From positions 994,001 through 1,058,000 of the forward strand of contig NZ_JACIJC010000001.1 in assembly GCF_014199215.1 (NCBI RefSeq): 64,000 bases of DNA, written 5' to 3'. This document shows, piece by piece, positions 1-8,099 of this stretch. The position numbers were made by a program, and so were the translations under genes. Source of the stretch: Sphingobium boeckii. Its GTDB lineage: Bacteria; Pseudomonadota; Alphaproteobacteria; Sphingomonadales; Sphingomonadaceae. A model generated the notes under the pieces. It was not told the origin of the DNA and made no database searches. It saw only the letters and a list, made by a program, of their open reading frames with translations. Every line of letters begins with the position of its first letter. Position 1 is the first letter of the stretch.

Positions 1-1136
1 TCGCAACCGCGGAGAGGCTTGCTGCGGGCGTTGCGACCGTCAACGAAGCCATCGTAGCCCACAACCAGGCAGTCACCGATTTCGCGAAGCGCAAGGATGC
101 CGCCGAGAACTCGATACGGCGGCACTTCATCGTCGACTGCCGCGATGACTACGCGAAGGCCGCTAAGGACCTCGACGAAGCGACAGACAAGCTGAAAATC
201 GAGACCGACAACGCGGCGGCGTTGCGAGAGAAGGCGCGCGAGTTGCGCCTGCGGATAAGGACCCATGGACCTGCCGCCGGCGTGATCAACAAGCTGATCG
301 CGGCTTACCTCGGACACGGCGAGCTGACGATCAATCCCGTAGACGAGGGCTACGAGCTCCAGCGGCACGGCGCGCCGATCACCGGCGCCCCGAGCGAAGG
401 TGAGAAGACCGCTATCGCGATCTCCTACTTCTTGTCATCCATCGAGGCAGACAATCGGAAACTAAAGGACGTAATCGTGGTCGTCGACGATCCGGTGTCG
501 AGCCTGGACACAAAGGCTCTTAATTTCGCGTGCTCTCTAGTGAAAACCCGGCTGGAGAAGGCCGCTCAAGTGTTTATCCTCACCCACAACCTTCAGTGCA
601 TGAATGAGTTCAGGAAGGCTTGGAAAGGCAGGGTGCGTCCCCCTGAAGGCAAGGAGCCGACCGGCACCTTCCTATTCATTGACGTTACTATTCCAGAAGG
701 ACAGCATCGGCGCTCGTCGATCATCATCGAGATGTCGAAGCTGCTCAGGGAGTATGACTCAGAGTATCATTTCCTGTTCAGCCATATACTCCGGTTTGTG
801 GAGCAGCCGGATGCCTACGACGATCACGGCTACATGATTCCCAACGTGATCCGACGGGTGCTAGACGTGTTCTTGGCGTTCAAGTGCCCGGGTGGCGGTG
901 GACTGCCCAGTCAGCTCGACAAGCTGTGCACCGACTATTCGGTCCTCGACCGCGAGAGGCTAGCCGCACTCGATCGCCTTGCCCAGGTCGAATCCCACTC
1001 TGACAACATCGACGACTTACTGTCTTTCTCGACCATGACCTTGGAGGAAACGAAGGGAGCGGCGGCCACGCTGTTCGACATGATCGAAAAAGTCGATTCC
1101 AAGCATCTTGAGCGCCTGAAGAACCTTTGTCGTTAA
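1..1136 (+). CDS. AAA_13-type ATPase, C-terminal part (5' end outside window)
   Basis: The reading frame is open from base 3 to the stop at 1136, so the gene starts left of the window; the TTG at 222 is not a real start. The visible part begins with a charged, probably coiled-coil stretch. It then has an ABC-type signature (GAPSEGEKTAIAISYFL) and a Walker B/D-loop segment (VIVVVDDPVSSLD), then a switch histidine region (FILTHN). This order is typical of the head domain of AAA_13 ATPases, the family that includes RloC/PrrC-like proteins. The C-terminal 150 residues have no motif I recognise. The YhaO/YhaN-like pair follows after 89 bp, so this may be part of a nucleic-acid-processing or defence island. 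Whether it carries a nuclease domain upstream cannot be seen. Confidence 0.8.
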   Translation, partial: ATAERLAAGVATVNEAIVAHNQAVTDFAKRKDAAENSIRRHFIVDCRDDYAKAAKDLDEATDKLKIETDNAAALREKARELRLRIRTHGPAAGVINKLIAAYLGHGELTINPVDEGYELQRHGAPITGAPSEGEKTAIAISYFLSSIEADNRKLKDVIVVVDDPVSSLDTKALNFACSLVKTRLEKAAQVFILTHNLQCMNEFRKAWKGRVRPPEGKEPTGTFLFIDVTIPEGQHRRSSIIIEMSKLLREYDSEYHFLFSHILRFVEQPDAYDDHGYMIPNVIRRVLDVFLAFKCPGGGGLPSQLDKLCTDYSVLDRERLAALDRLAQVESHSDNIDDLLSFSTMTLEETKGAAATLFDMIEKVDSKHLERLKNLCR

Positions 1137-1225
1137 CTGCTTAACGGCGGCAATTGCTGTTGCATGATGCTTGTAAAAGTACACTGGATGGGGCCTCATT
1201 GTCGGTACCCCGGGGATAAGTATTG

Positions 1226-2491
1226 ATGAACGACTTTCGTTTTCTACACGCCGCCGATATCCATCTCGACAGCCCGCTCCGTGGCCTGTCGCGATACGAG
1301 GGGATGCCGGAGGACGAAATCCGCAGCGCGACCCGGGCTGCCTTCGACAATCTCATCCAGCGGGCCGTCGACGAGGCCGTCGACTTCGTATTGATCGCCG
1401 GAGACATTTTCGACGGCGATTGGAAGGATATGGGTACTGGGCTCTACTTCGCCCGCGCCATGGGGCGACTCAACCAAGCTGACATCCCGGTCTTCCTCCT
1501 CTCGGGCAACCACGACGCGGAGTCGGTGCTAACCCGCAGCATACCTTGGCCGCCGAATGTGAGGCTTTTCGGGACGAAGCGGCCCGAGACCCACACGCTT
1601 CCTGACCTCGCGGTCGCGGTGCACGGACAGAGCTTCGCGACGCCTGCTGTGACAGACAACCTCGTGCTCGCTTACCCCGACGCGACCGACTACCACTTCA
1701 ACATCGGGATGCTCCACACCGCCCTGGCAGGCCGGCAGGGGCACGCCGCGTACGCCCCGTGCAGCCTCGAAGATCTCAAGTCTAAGCACTACGACTACTG
1801 GGCGCTCGGCCATGTCCACGAGCACGAGATCGTCTGCGAGGACCCGCACGTCGTGTTCCCCGGCAACACGCAGGGACGCACGATCCGCGAGACCGGTCCG
1901 AAGGGTGCCGTGATCGTGACGGTCGGGGATGCGCAGGTCGTCACCATCGAGCGCGTCGAGCTCGACGTGCTGCGTTGGGCGCGCGTCGAGGTGGACTGTA
2001 CCGACGCGACGGCAGACGCCGTCCCATCCCTCATGCGCGCATCGCTCCTATCGGCCTGGCAGAGCAACGCGGCTGGCCTGCCGCTGATCGCGCGAGTCTC
2101 GCTGACGGGACAGACCGCGGACGCTGGTCTGCTCCACGATGGTGTGACGTCCCTCCGCGATGATGCCCGCGCGGTCTCCGCGTCAATATCGCCAGATCTG
2201 TTCATCGAGAGGGTAAAGGTGCTGGTCGCGCCGTTGGCGCAGACGCAGGAGATGGTGATCGGGGACGACTTCGCGTCCCTCATCGGACAGGCGTCGACCG
2301 ACCCGACCCTAGCCGCCCTGCTGGCTGAGGACCTCGCTCCGTTCCTCCTCGCTGCCCAAACCGCGCTCGGCCAATCGCCGGAGGACGCGGATGACGAGGG
2401 TTTGCGGCGGTCCGCGAGCGACAGCAACTGGACGGAGGTATTGGAGACGGCGACGCTCGCGCTCCGATCCCGTCTGACCGGGGAGGCGTAG
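1226..2491 (+). CDS. SbcD/YhaO-like DNA repair exonuclease (metallophosphoesterase)
   Basis: Predicted Mn-dependent DNA exonuclease of the calcineurin-like phosphoesterase fold, 421 aa. The metal-binding signatures are in order: HAADIHLDSPL near residue 8, GDIFDG near 59, SGNHD near 92 and GHVHEHE near 194. This matches SbcD, Mre11 and YhaO proteins. The ATG at 1226 is preferred to the in-frame TTG at 1223. The C-terminal half lacks clear motifs and probably binds the partner ATPase. The stop is followed 2 bp later by the ATG of the SMC-like ATPase gene, so the two form a nuclease-ATPase pair like Bacillus YhaO-YhaN. The family is known for DNA end processing; a defence role here is an inference from context. 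Confidence 0.88.
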   Translation: MNDFRFLHAADIHLDSPLRGLSRYEGMPEDEIRSATRAAFDNLIQRAVDEAVDFVLIAGDIFDGDWKDMGTGLYFARAMGRLNQADIPVFLLSGNHDAESVLTRSIPWPPNVRLFGTKRPETHTLPDLAVAVHGQSFATPAVTDNLVLAYPDATDYHFNIGMLHTALAGRQGHAAYAPCSLEDLKSKHYDYWALGHVHEHEIVCEDPHVVFPGNTQGRTIRETGPKGAVIVTVGDAQVVTIERVELDVLRWARVEVDCTDATADAVPSLMRASLLSAWQSNAAGLPLIARVSLTGQTADAGLLHDGVTSLRDDARAVSASISPDLFIERVKVLVAPLAQTQEMVIGDDFASLIGQASTDPTLAALLAEDLAPFLLAAQTALGQSPEDADDEGLRRSASDSNWTEVLETATLALRSRLTGEA

Positions 2492-2493
2492 AG

Positions 2494-5400
2494 ATGCGCT
2501 TCGTCGACCTCGCACTCGAGCGCTACGGCCACTTCGACAACTGCACGCTCTCCTTCCGCGCCGGCGAACCCGACCTCCACGTGATCTACGGCGCGAACGA
2601 GGCCGGCAAGACCACGTCGATGGCGGCCGTATCGGACCTGTTGTTCGGCTTCCCCGGCCGTTCGCCCTACAACTTCATCTATGACTATTCACTACTAAGG
2701 GTCGGAGCCGTACTTGAAGACGAGGGCCGGACGATGGCCTGCCGCCGCAAGAAGGCCGCCAGCGGAACGCTCCTCGGCCCTGACGACAAACCCATCGACG
2801 AGGGGCCACTGCTCGCCATGCTCCGAGGCCAGACGCGGGAGACATTCGGCCTGTCGTTCAGCCTAGATCAGGAGGGCTTGCGCGCCGGCGGGAAGGCGAT
2901 GGTCGAGGCGCGCAACGATCTCGGGAGGGCGCTGTTCGCCGCCGGATCGGGCCTGACCGGTGTTTCCGACGAGCTGGCGCGCCTCGAGGAAGAGGCCGAC
3001 GCCATCTGGGGGCCACGCGCGTCGAACAAGAGGTCGTTCACTGTCGCGCAACGAGAGCTCGAGACTAACGCGCGGGCCATCCGTGAGCGGTCGCTGAGGC
3101 CGAAGACCTGGCTCGATGCGAAGGCGGCGGTGGCGACGGCGCAGGGTGCGCTGGACGACGCGCGGGGACGGCGGGACGAGCTGCTTGCCGAGATCAGCCG
3201 AGCGGAGCGGATACGGCGGATCGCTCCTTCGGCACGTCTTCGGGCGGATCATCTGGCGGCGCTCGCGGAGTACAGCGCGACCGTCGACATCCCAGCGCAG
3301 CGCGAGGACATGGCCGAGGCCGCGATGGCCGACGTCGCTCTCGCAACGAGGGCGAAGGCCGCTGCCGCGAAGCTTGCCGATGAGGCGACCGAGCGCATGA
3401 AGGCGCTCGTGGCCGACGCGGAGATTCTCGCCCAGGCAGATCTCATCGACGAACTGGTGACGACTTCGGGCGCAGTCGTGAAGGCAGGCAGCGACATGGT
3501 CCGGCTGACGACTGAGCAGGCCACGCGCGCCGGCCGTATCGAGATCCTCCGGGAAGAGGCCGGCGCACTGGCAGCGGACCCACCGTCCCGGATCGCGAGT
3601 GCAAAGCTGCGCGAACTTGCGCTCGCGCACGTCGAGGACAAGTCGGCGCTCAGTCAGATAGCCGAGAGCGAGCAGGAGCTTGAGGAACGACGGCGGATTG
3701 CACCAAACACCTCGCTGACGGTCGACGACGGCTCGCCGGACGAGTTGAAGAGGGTGGTCGCCGCCGTCGATGCAGCACGCGCGCTCGGCGCCGACAGCGA
3801 CGCCCGATGCCTGACACTGCGGAGGATCGCCGACTCGACCGCCGCCTCGCTCTCCCAGGCGCTCGTCCGGCTTGCACCATGGAACGGCGACGCCTCGTCG
3901 CTCCTCGAACTCCCGAGGATCGGCCAGGTCGAGGTCGATGAAGTGCGCACGACGCTCTCCGATCTGACCACCGAGGTCGACCGCGAGCTGGCGACCGCGG
4001 CTCGCTCCAGGGAAGAGGCCGCAGCCCTCTCCCTCCAAATGGACCAACTAGCGTCAGGCAAGGCAGTATCGGCCGACGAAATCGAGAGCGCGCGGACTGA
4101 ACGCGACGGACGCTGGCGTCCGATACGCGATCATGTGCTCTCCGAAACTCGACTCGATGCCCCTACGGAAGTTGTCTCCGCATTCGAAATCGCCCTCGCT
4201 CAAGCCGACGAGCGCAGCGATCTCAGGTTCGCGGCAGCCGACGAGTCCAGCCGACTGACCGACATGGGCAACCGCGCCGCGAAGCTGCTGTTGGATGCTG
4301 ATCAGGCGGACATCCGCACCGCGACCTTCACCCGGCGCCGGGAGGCAGCGCGCACCGCGTGGGGTGAGAAGCTCATCGCCGCGGGCCATCTCGATATGGA
4401 GCCGACCCGCTTCGTTGGCTGGAGCGCCGAGAGAGCCGCCGCGGAAATGGCGCACGCTGCTTCCGTCGCTGCCGCCGAGGAGGCCGATGCAGCCATTGCC
4501 CGAAGGGTGACGGTTCTTGAGGGACTCGCCTCATGCTTGCCTGAAGGCGATGCTGCACGTGAGGGCGTCGAGATCGCTCCCGTCCTGACCTCCGCCGAGC
4601 GCTTGAGGACCGACCTCGAGATGCTCCAGCAGCAGCGGCGGCTCGACGAAGCCGCAGCGGCACGGATCGAGCAGGATGCCGAAGCGCTGGGGAGGCGGAG
4701 GAAGCGGCTTGAAGATGCCGCATTCACCCGTAGCGACCAGTGGCGCCAGCAGCTTGAGCAGACCGGGCTGAGCCTCGAGATCGAGAGCGCGATCGCCACT
4801 CTAGACGTGCTCGACGAGCTGCGCGTCGAGATTGCGGCCCAGTCGGACCTGAAGGGACGGCTGGACGGCATGGTCAGGGACTCTGGCGAGCACAACAGCA
4901 GGGTCGTCGCGGTGGCCGATGCGCTTGGCATCCCAGCAGCGAAGGAAACCGGTGATCGACTGGCCTTGATGCGCACCAGGCTCACAGCCGCGCGGTCCAC
5001 CGCCACCGTCCTCGACACCCTGCAGGCGACGGTCAGCAGCCGCGACGACGAGATAGCCGCGGAGGGCGCCAAGTTGACCGCGGCGCTGGATTCGCTGGCG
5101 GCTCTGATGAAGGAGACGGGAGCCGCGGACATCGACGCGCTGACCGGCGCGATCGAGCGCTCGCGGGCGGCACGGGCCCTTCGCGCTTCGGTCGCCGAGA
5201 CCGAAACTGCGATCAAGTCGGCCGGCGACGGCAAGGGTCTGGAGGAACTGCTCGATTCACTCGAGGGCGTCGACCCAGACGGTCTGGCGGCTAGGACGCA
5301 AGCCCTCTCGTCCGAGCTCGCCGACCTCAACGCGGGAGTAGACGCGGCTGCGGCGGCCCACGGGGACGCGCGAAGGGCCTTCGCGAGCCTCGAGAAGGAA

Positions 5401-5952
5401 GGGAACAGCGCAGTGGACGCGGCGACTGACGCGGATCATGCCCGCGCGGAACTGGCCGTTCTCTCCGAGCAGTACATCCTGAAGCGAGCCGAGGCGGTGA
5501 CGCTGCGCTGGGCCATCGAGCAATACCGCGAACGCCATCAGGATCCGATGCTGCTGCGTGCCTCTGAACTGTTCTCCACCCTCACGATCGGACGCTACGC
5601 AGCGCTGCGGATCGACAACGACGCTAGCACGCCGCGGCTGCTTGGGATGCGGGACGACGGCAGGACGGTGGTCGAAGTCGGCGCCATGAGCGAGGGCACG
5701 ACGGATCAGCTTTTCCTGGCGTTGCGCCTCGCCGCCGTCGAGCAGTCCGTTGCTTCCGGCATCCGCCTACCGTTCCTCGCCGATGACCTCTTCGTCAACT
5801 TCGACGACGAGCGATCGCAGGCCGGGTTTCGCGTTCTCGCGGAACTTGCCAGGTCCACCCAGGTCCTGTTCTTCACCCACCATCCCCACCTCGCGTCGAT
5901 CGCACGTTCGGTGGTCGGGGTCGACGTCCACTCGGAGTGCTCGCTGGCTTGA
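2494..5952 (+). CDS. YhaN/SbcC-like SMC-type AAA ATPase
   Basis: Large (1152 aa) SMC/Rad50-type ATPase, the expected partner of the preceding nuclease. The N-terminus has Walker A (YGANEAGKTT, about residues 31-40). The middle about 800 residues are Ala/Glu/Arg-rich and heptad-like, as in long antiparallel coiled coils. The C-terminus has a signature-like segment (GAMSEGTTDQLFLALRLA) and Walker B (LPFLADDLFVNFDDE), then an FFTHH switch. No CxxC zinc hook is obvious in the coil middle, which fits YhaN better than canonical SbcC/Rad50. It likely controls access of DNA ends to the nuclease. Start and stop are unambiguous. The length is in the usual YhaN/SbcC range. Confidence 0.88.
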   Translation: MRFVDLALERYGHFDNCTLSFRAGEPDLHVIYGANEAGKTTSMAAVSDLLFGFPGRSPYNFIYDYSLLRVGAVLEDEGRTMACRRKKAASGTLLGPDDKPIDEGPLLAMLRGQTRETFGLSFSLDQEGLRAGGKAMVEARNDLGRALFAAGSGLTGVSDELARLEEEADAIWGPRASNKRSFTVAQRELETNARAIRERSLRPKTWLDAKAAVATAQGALDDARGRRDELLAEISRAERIRRIAPSARLRADHLAALAEYSATVDIPAQREDMAEAAMADVALATRAKAAAAKLADEATERMKALVADAEILAQADLIDELVTTSGAVVKAGSDMVRLTTEQATRAGRIEILREEAGALAADPPSRIASAKLRELALAHVEDKSALSQIAESEQELEERRRIAPNTSLTVDDGSPDELKRVVAAVDAARALGADSDARCLTLRRIADSTAASLSQALVRLAPWNGDASSLLELPRIGQVEVDEVRTTLSDLTTEVDRELATAARSREEAAALSLQMDQLASGKAVSADEIESARTERDGRWRPIRDHVLSETRLDAPTEVVSAFEIALAQADERSDLRFAAADESSRLTDMGNRAAKLLLDADQADIRTATFTRRREAARTAWGEKLIAAGHLDMEPTRFVGWSAERAAAEMAHAASVAAAEEADAAIARRVTVLEGLASCLPEGDAAREGVEIAPVLTSAERLRTDLEMLQQQRRLDEAAAARIEQDAEALGRRRKRLEDAAFTRSDQWRQQLEQTGLSLEIESAIATLDVLDELRVEIAAQSDLKGRLDGMVRDSGEHNSRVVAVADALGIPAAKETGDRLALMRTRLTAARSTATVLDTLQATVSSRDDEIAAEGAKLTAALDSLAALMKETGAADIDALTGAIERSRAARALRASVAETETAIKSAGDGKGLEELLDSLEGVDPDGLAARTQALSSELADLNAGVDAAAAAHGDARRAFASLEKEGNSAVDAATDADHARAELAVLSEQYILKRAEAVTLRWAIEQYRERHQDPMLLRASELFSTLTIGRYAALRIDNDASTPRLLGMRDDGRTVVEVGAMSEGTTDQLFLALRLAAVEQSVASGIRLPFLADDLFVNFDDERSQAGFRVLAELARSTQVLFFTHHPHLASIARSVVGVDVHSECSLA

Positions 5953-5957
5953 GACCG

Positions 5958-6149
5958 GTGCCGCCCGAACTGCTTCCGGCGTTCAAGCCGAACTGGCTGG
6001 CCGCCAGTGCATTGACGGAGCGGCTGCGTTTCGTGGATGCGACCGCGCTCATGCACCTATCCCGCGGCCTGACCTTCGATCCGCTGCGATCGGCCGAGGT
6101 GTTGGACGACGCGCTGTGCGCCCTCGACGAGAAGACCTTCAAGCCATGA
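5958..6149 (+). CDS. Small hypothetical protein, coupled to next gene
   Basis: A 63-residue frame that starts with GTG at 5958, 6 bp after the ATPase stop; an upstream start at 5937 is also possible. It ends at 6149, where its TGA overlaps the ATG of the next gene as ATGA. The protein begins VPPELLPAFKPNWLAA and is mildly hydrophobic, with no transmembrane segment and no motif I know. The only support is its tight packing and the ATGA overlap, which is typical of translationally coupled genes. It could also be chance open frame in GC-rich DNA. Confidence 0.4.
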   Translation: MPPELLPAFKPNWLAASALTERLRFVDATALMHLSRGLTFDPLRSAEVLDDALCALDEKTFKP

Positions 6150-6616
6150 CCGACGGCCGAGTTCACGACAATAAAGCCCGTACTCGTCTCTATCCCCAAT
6201 TAGCGCATGGCTATTTGTCGTGGTGGAACGAAAAGCGGCGTTGGATCAATGAGCCAATTGAAGTCATCCCCCAAGGAGTTAAGGCACCTTATTCGTTTGC
6301 TGAAATAGGAGGAACCGTAAAGGTCGAAAATCTGTTGGCTCTAAATATTGGTGGTAATAGAAAAAGACTGGTTTATCCATATTTTAGCGAAAAGCCCGTC
6401 ATGCAAGATGACGTTGCTCGCCTGGGATTGTGGCTTATGGGACAAGCACTTCCGAAATATCAGATTGAGGATATGAGAATTTTGGATGTTCTTAGGGGAG
6501 TAACATTTTCAATCGACAAGAGCCATCTGCTTGGAAACGAGGGCGCGATTTTTGTTGAGCGATACGCAAAAATGTTATCGGACTGGCGGGGGTTTCTCAG
6601 GGACTTTGCTGACTAG
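6146..6616 (+). CDS. Hypothetical protein in an AT-rich patch
   Basis: Encodes 156 aa beginning MTDGRVHDNKARTRLYPQLAH. From about 6175 the DNA is clearly richer in A and T than the genes on both sides, and it uses AT-rich codons (aaa, att, tta) that are rare nearby, which suggests separate acquisition. The protein is soluble and rich in aromatic residues (LSWWNEKRRW) with no motif I recognise. Its ATG overlaps the stop of the preceding small frame. It is followed by a likely terminator, so it ends the left transcription unit. Function unknown; its place next to a nuclease-ATPase pair suggests an accessory or specificity role, but that is a guess. Confidence 0.65.
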   Translation: MTDGRVHDNKARTRLYPQLAHGYLSWWNEKRRWINEPIEVIPQGVKAPYSFAEIGGTVKVENLLALNIGGNRKRLVYPYFSEKPVMQDDVARLGLWLMGQALPKYQIEDMRILDVLRGVTFSIDKSHLLGNEGAIFVERYAKMLSDWRGFLRDFAD

Positions 6617-6653
6617 ATCGGAGATCGTTCCGATCTGGAGCAGGTTTTTTTGC

Positions 6654-6676
6654 GGAGCCGTTCCGGTTCTTTTTTC
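6654..6676 (+). terminator. Candidate intrinsic terminator
   Basis: GAGCCG and CGGTTC (6655-6669) form a 6-bp stem with one G-T pair and a 3-nt loop, followed at once by a run of T (6669-6676). It lies between the stop at 6616 and the start near 6733, so it would separate the left genes from the ubiquitin-like operon. Confidence 0.5.
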
Positions 6677-6732
6677 CGTGGCGATTATCCGAATATAGAA
6701 GCTATGCACGAATGCGGATCGGGGAGGATAAG

Positions 6733-7512
6733 TTGATTGTTCCGCTAACTAAGCGAAAGAAGGACGGTACGCTCTACCTCCGTCCCGACAACGTCGAACC
6801 GCTGTTGAAGTCCCTTTCCGATCTACCGCGCGATGTCCTGCTCGAACGGGCGCGCATCCGCGATCGCAAGCATCCGGACTACGTTCCCAGCGAGTGCCTG
6901 CTGCATTTCATCCGGGCCAGCCGTCGCGACAACTCCGATGCCTGGTTCGAACGGTTGTACAAGGTGCTCGTCGAACGGGTCCTGAGGGCGGTCCCGCGAG
7001 TGGAGGCTTCCGGGAACAGCGCGTCGCTTGCCAACGAGCGCATCCGCAACTCGGTGTTCGACCGCTTCGTTGAACTGCTCGCGAAAGATCGCAAGGAGCT
7101 GGACGACAAGCTCGACTTCTTCGAGGTGCGGTTCGACCTCGCCATCAAGCGCCTTCGCCTCGACGCGCAGGAGCGGGTGTGGCGCGAGGAGAACCGCAGC
7201 GATTCCATTGACGACGAATCCGGCGGCGCTGGCGACGACGCGGCCGAAGCCACCTCGGCCAGCCCGTTCGACGCGGATAATTTTTCCGATCCGCTTTTCC
7301 GGGAGCGCCTCTATGTGGCGATTGACGCCCTGTCACCGGAACAAAGCAGGACCATGCACCTGCTGCTTCTCGGGTGGCAGACCCATTCGAACGATCCGGC
7401 CGTCATGACGATCGCGAAGGCGCTGGGCTGCTCGGATCGGTCAGTTCGCAACTATCGGGACCGGGCGATGAAGACGCTCGGCGCCCTATTCAATCTTGGG
7501 GACGACCAATGA
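6733..7512 (+). CDS. Sigma-70 region-4-like HTH protein (first gene of operon)
   Basis: About 259 aa. The C-terminal 60 residues (ALSPEQSRTMHLLLLGWQTH, then AKALGCSDRSVRNYRDRAM) look like a sigma-70 region 4 helix-turn-helix. The rest has charged helices and an acidic Ser/Asp/Gly linker near residues 155-185; no clear region 2 is visible. The TTG at 6733 has a strong Shine-Dalgarno (GGGGAGG, 6721-6727) five bases upstream, while the in-frame ATG at 6712 has none, so I prefer TTG. The stop overlaps the next ATG (ATGA). It heads the operon with the HTH, peptidase-helicase and ubiquitin-like genes and may be its regulator; that role is inferred. Confidence 0.75.
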   Translation: MIVPLTKRKKDGTLYLRPDNVEPLLKSLSDLPRDVLLERARIRDRKHPDYVPSECLLHFIRASRRDNSDAWFERLYKVLVERVLRAVPRVEASGNSASLANERIRNSVFDRFVELLAKDRKELDDKLDFFEVRFDLAIKRLRLDAQERVWREENRSDSIDDESGGAGDDAAEATSASPFDADNFSDPLFRERLYVAIDALSPEQSRTMHLLLLGWQTHSNDPAVMTIAKALGCSDRSVRNYRDRAMKTLGALFNLGDDQ

Positions 7513-8096
7513 CCTCCAATACTCCGCCCCTCACGCTCGAGGCTGTGCTTGACCACTTCCAGATGGAGGAGATCCACGATGGTGACGTGCTCGCACGCTA
7601 CGTCCAGGCGCATCCACAGTTCGCCCTCCAACTCATCGACCTCTCCAGGCTGATCGCGACGTCCGGCGTGGAGGACGAGAGCCCGCTGTCCGCCACCGAG
7701 CAGTCGCGCATCGATACGGCATGGATCGCGCACAAGGCTGCTGGCCCGGAAGTGCCCCCGGCCGGCGATCCGCTCGCCGCGCTGGTCGGAGAACCCAGCA
7801 AGGCTCTTGCGCGCAAACTCGGCGTGCCGCGCCAAGTGATCACCTGCTTTCGCGAACACAAAGTGAAGGCATCGAGCGTGCCTGGCCACGTCCTCCAAGA
7901 CTTCGCCGACGCGCTGAATGTTCCCGCGGCGCACGTGATCGCGGCCATGCAGCAGCCTCCTTCAATGGCGATGGGCAGAAGTTACAAGTCGGACGGCAAA
8001 CCCGGCTCGGGCGAACAGGATACCTTCGAGCAGGTACTCATAGATGCCGGCGTATCCGAGACGGATCGCGCGCGGCTGCTCGCCGGCGTCGCCTGA
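7509..8096 (+). CDS. XRE-like HTH protein, probable partner of the ImmA/IrrE peptidase
   Basis: 195 aa, with ATG overlapping the previous stop (ATGA). Residues about 95-140 (KALARKLGVPRQVITCFREH, then VPGHVLQDFADALNVPAAHVIAAM) resemble a divergent XRE-type helix-turn-helix. The N-terminal part (LEAVLDHFQMEEIHDGDVLARYVQAHP) is helical and unassigned. The next gene begins with an ImmA/IrrE metallopeptidase domain 3 bp downstream. In known ImmR-ImmA and DdrO-IrrE pairs the peptidase cleaves an XRE repressor encoded beside it, so this protein is a good candidate substrate and repressor. The HTH call rests on pattern only. Confidence 0.72.
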   Translation: MTSNTPPLTLEAVLDHFQMEEIHDGDVLARYVQAHPQFALQLIDLSRLIATSGVEDESPLSATEQSRIDTAWIAHKAAGPEVPPAGDPLAALVGEPSKALARKLGVPRQVITCFREHKVKASSVPGHVLQDFADALNVPAAHVIAAMQQPPSMAMGRSYKSDGKPGSGEQDTFEQVLIDAGVSETDRARLLAGVA

Positions 8097-8099
8097 CGC

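Noticed and set aside
4302-5330. 342-codon minus-strand frame, Ser/Arg-rich
   Set aside because: Shadow of the coiled-coil part of the SMC-like gene; composition is an artefact of codon bias.
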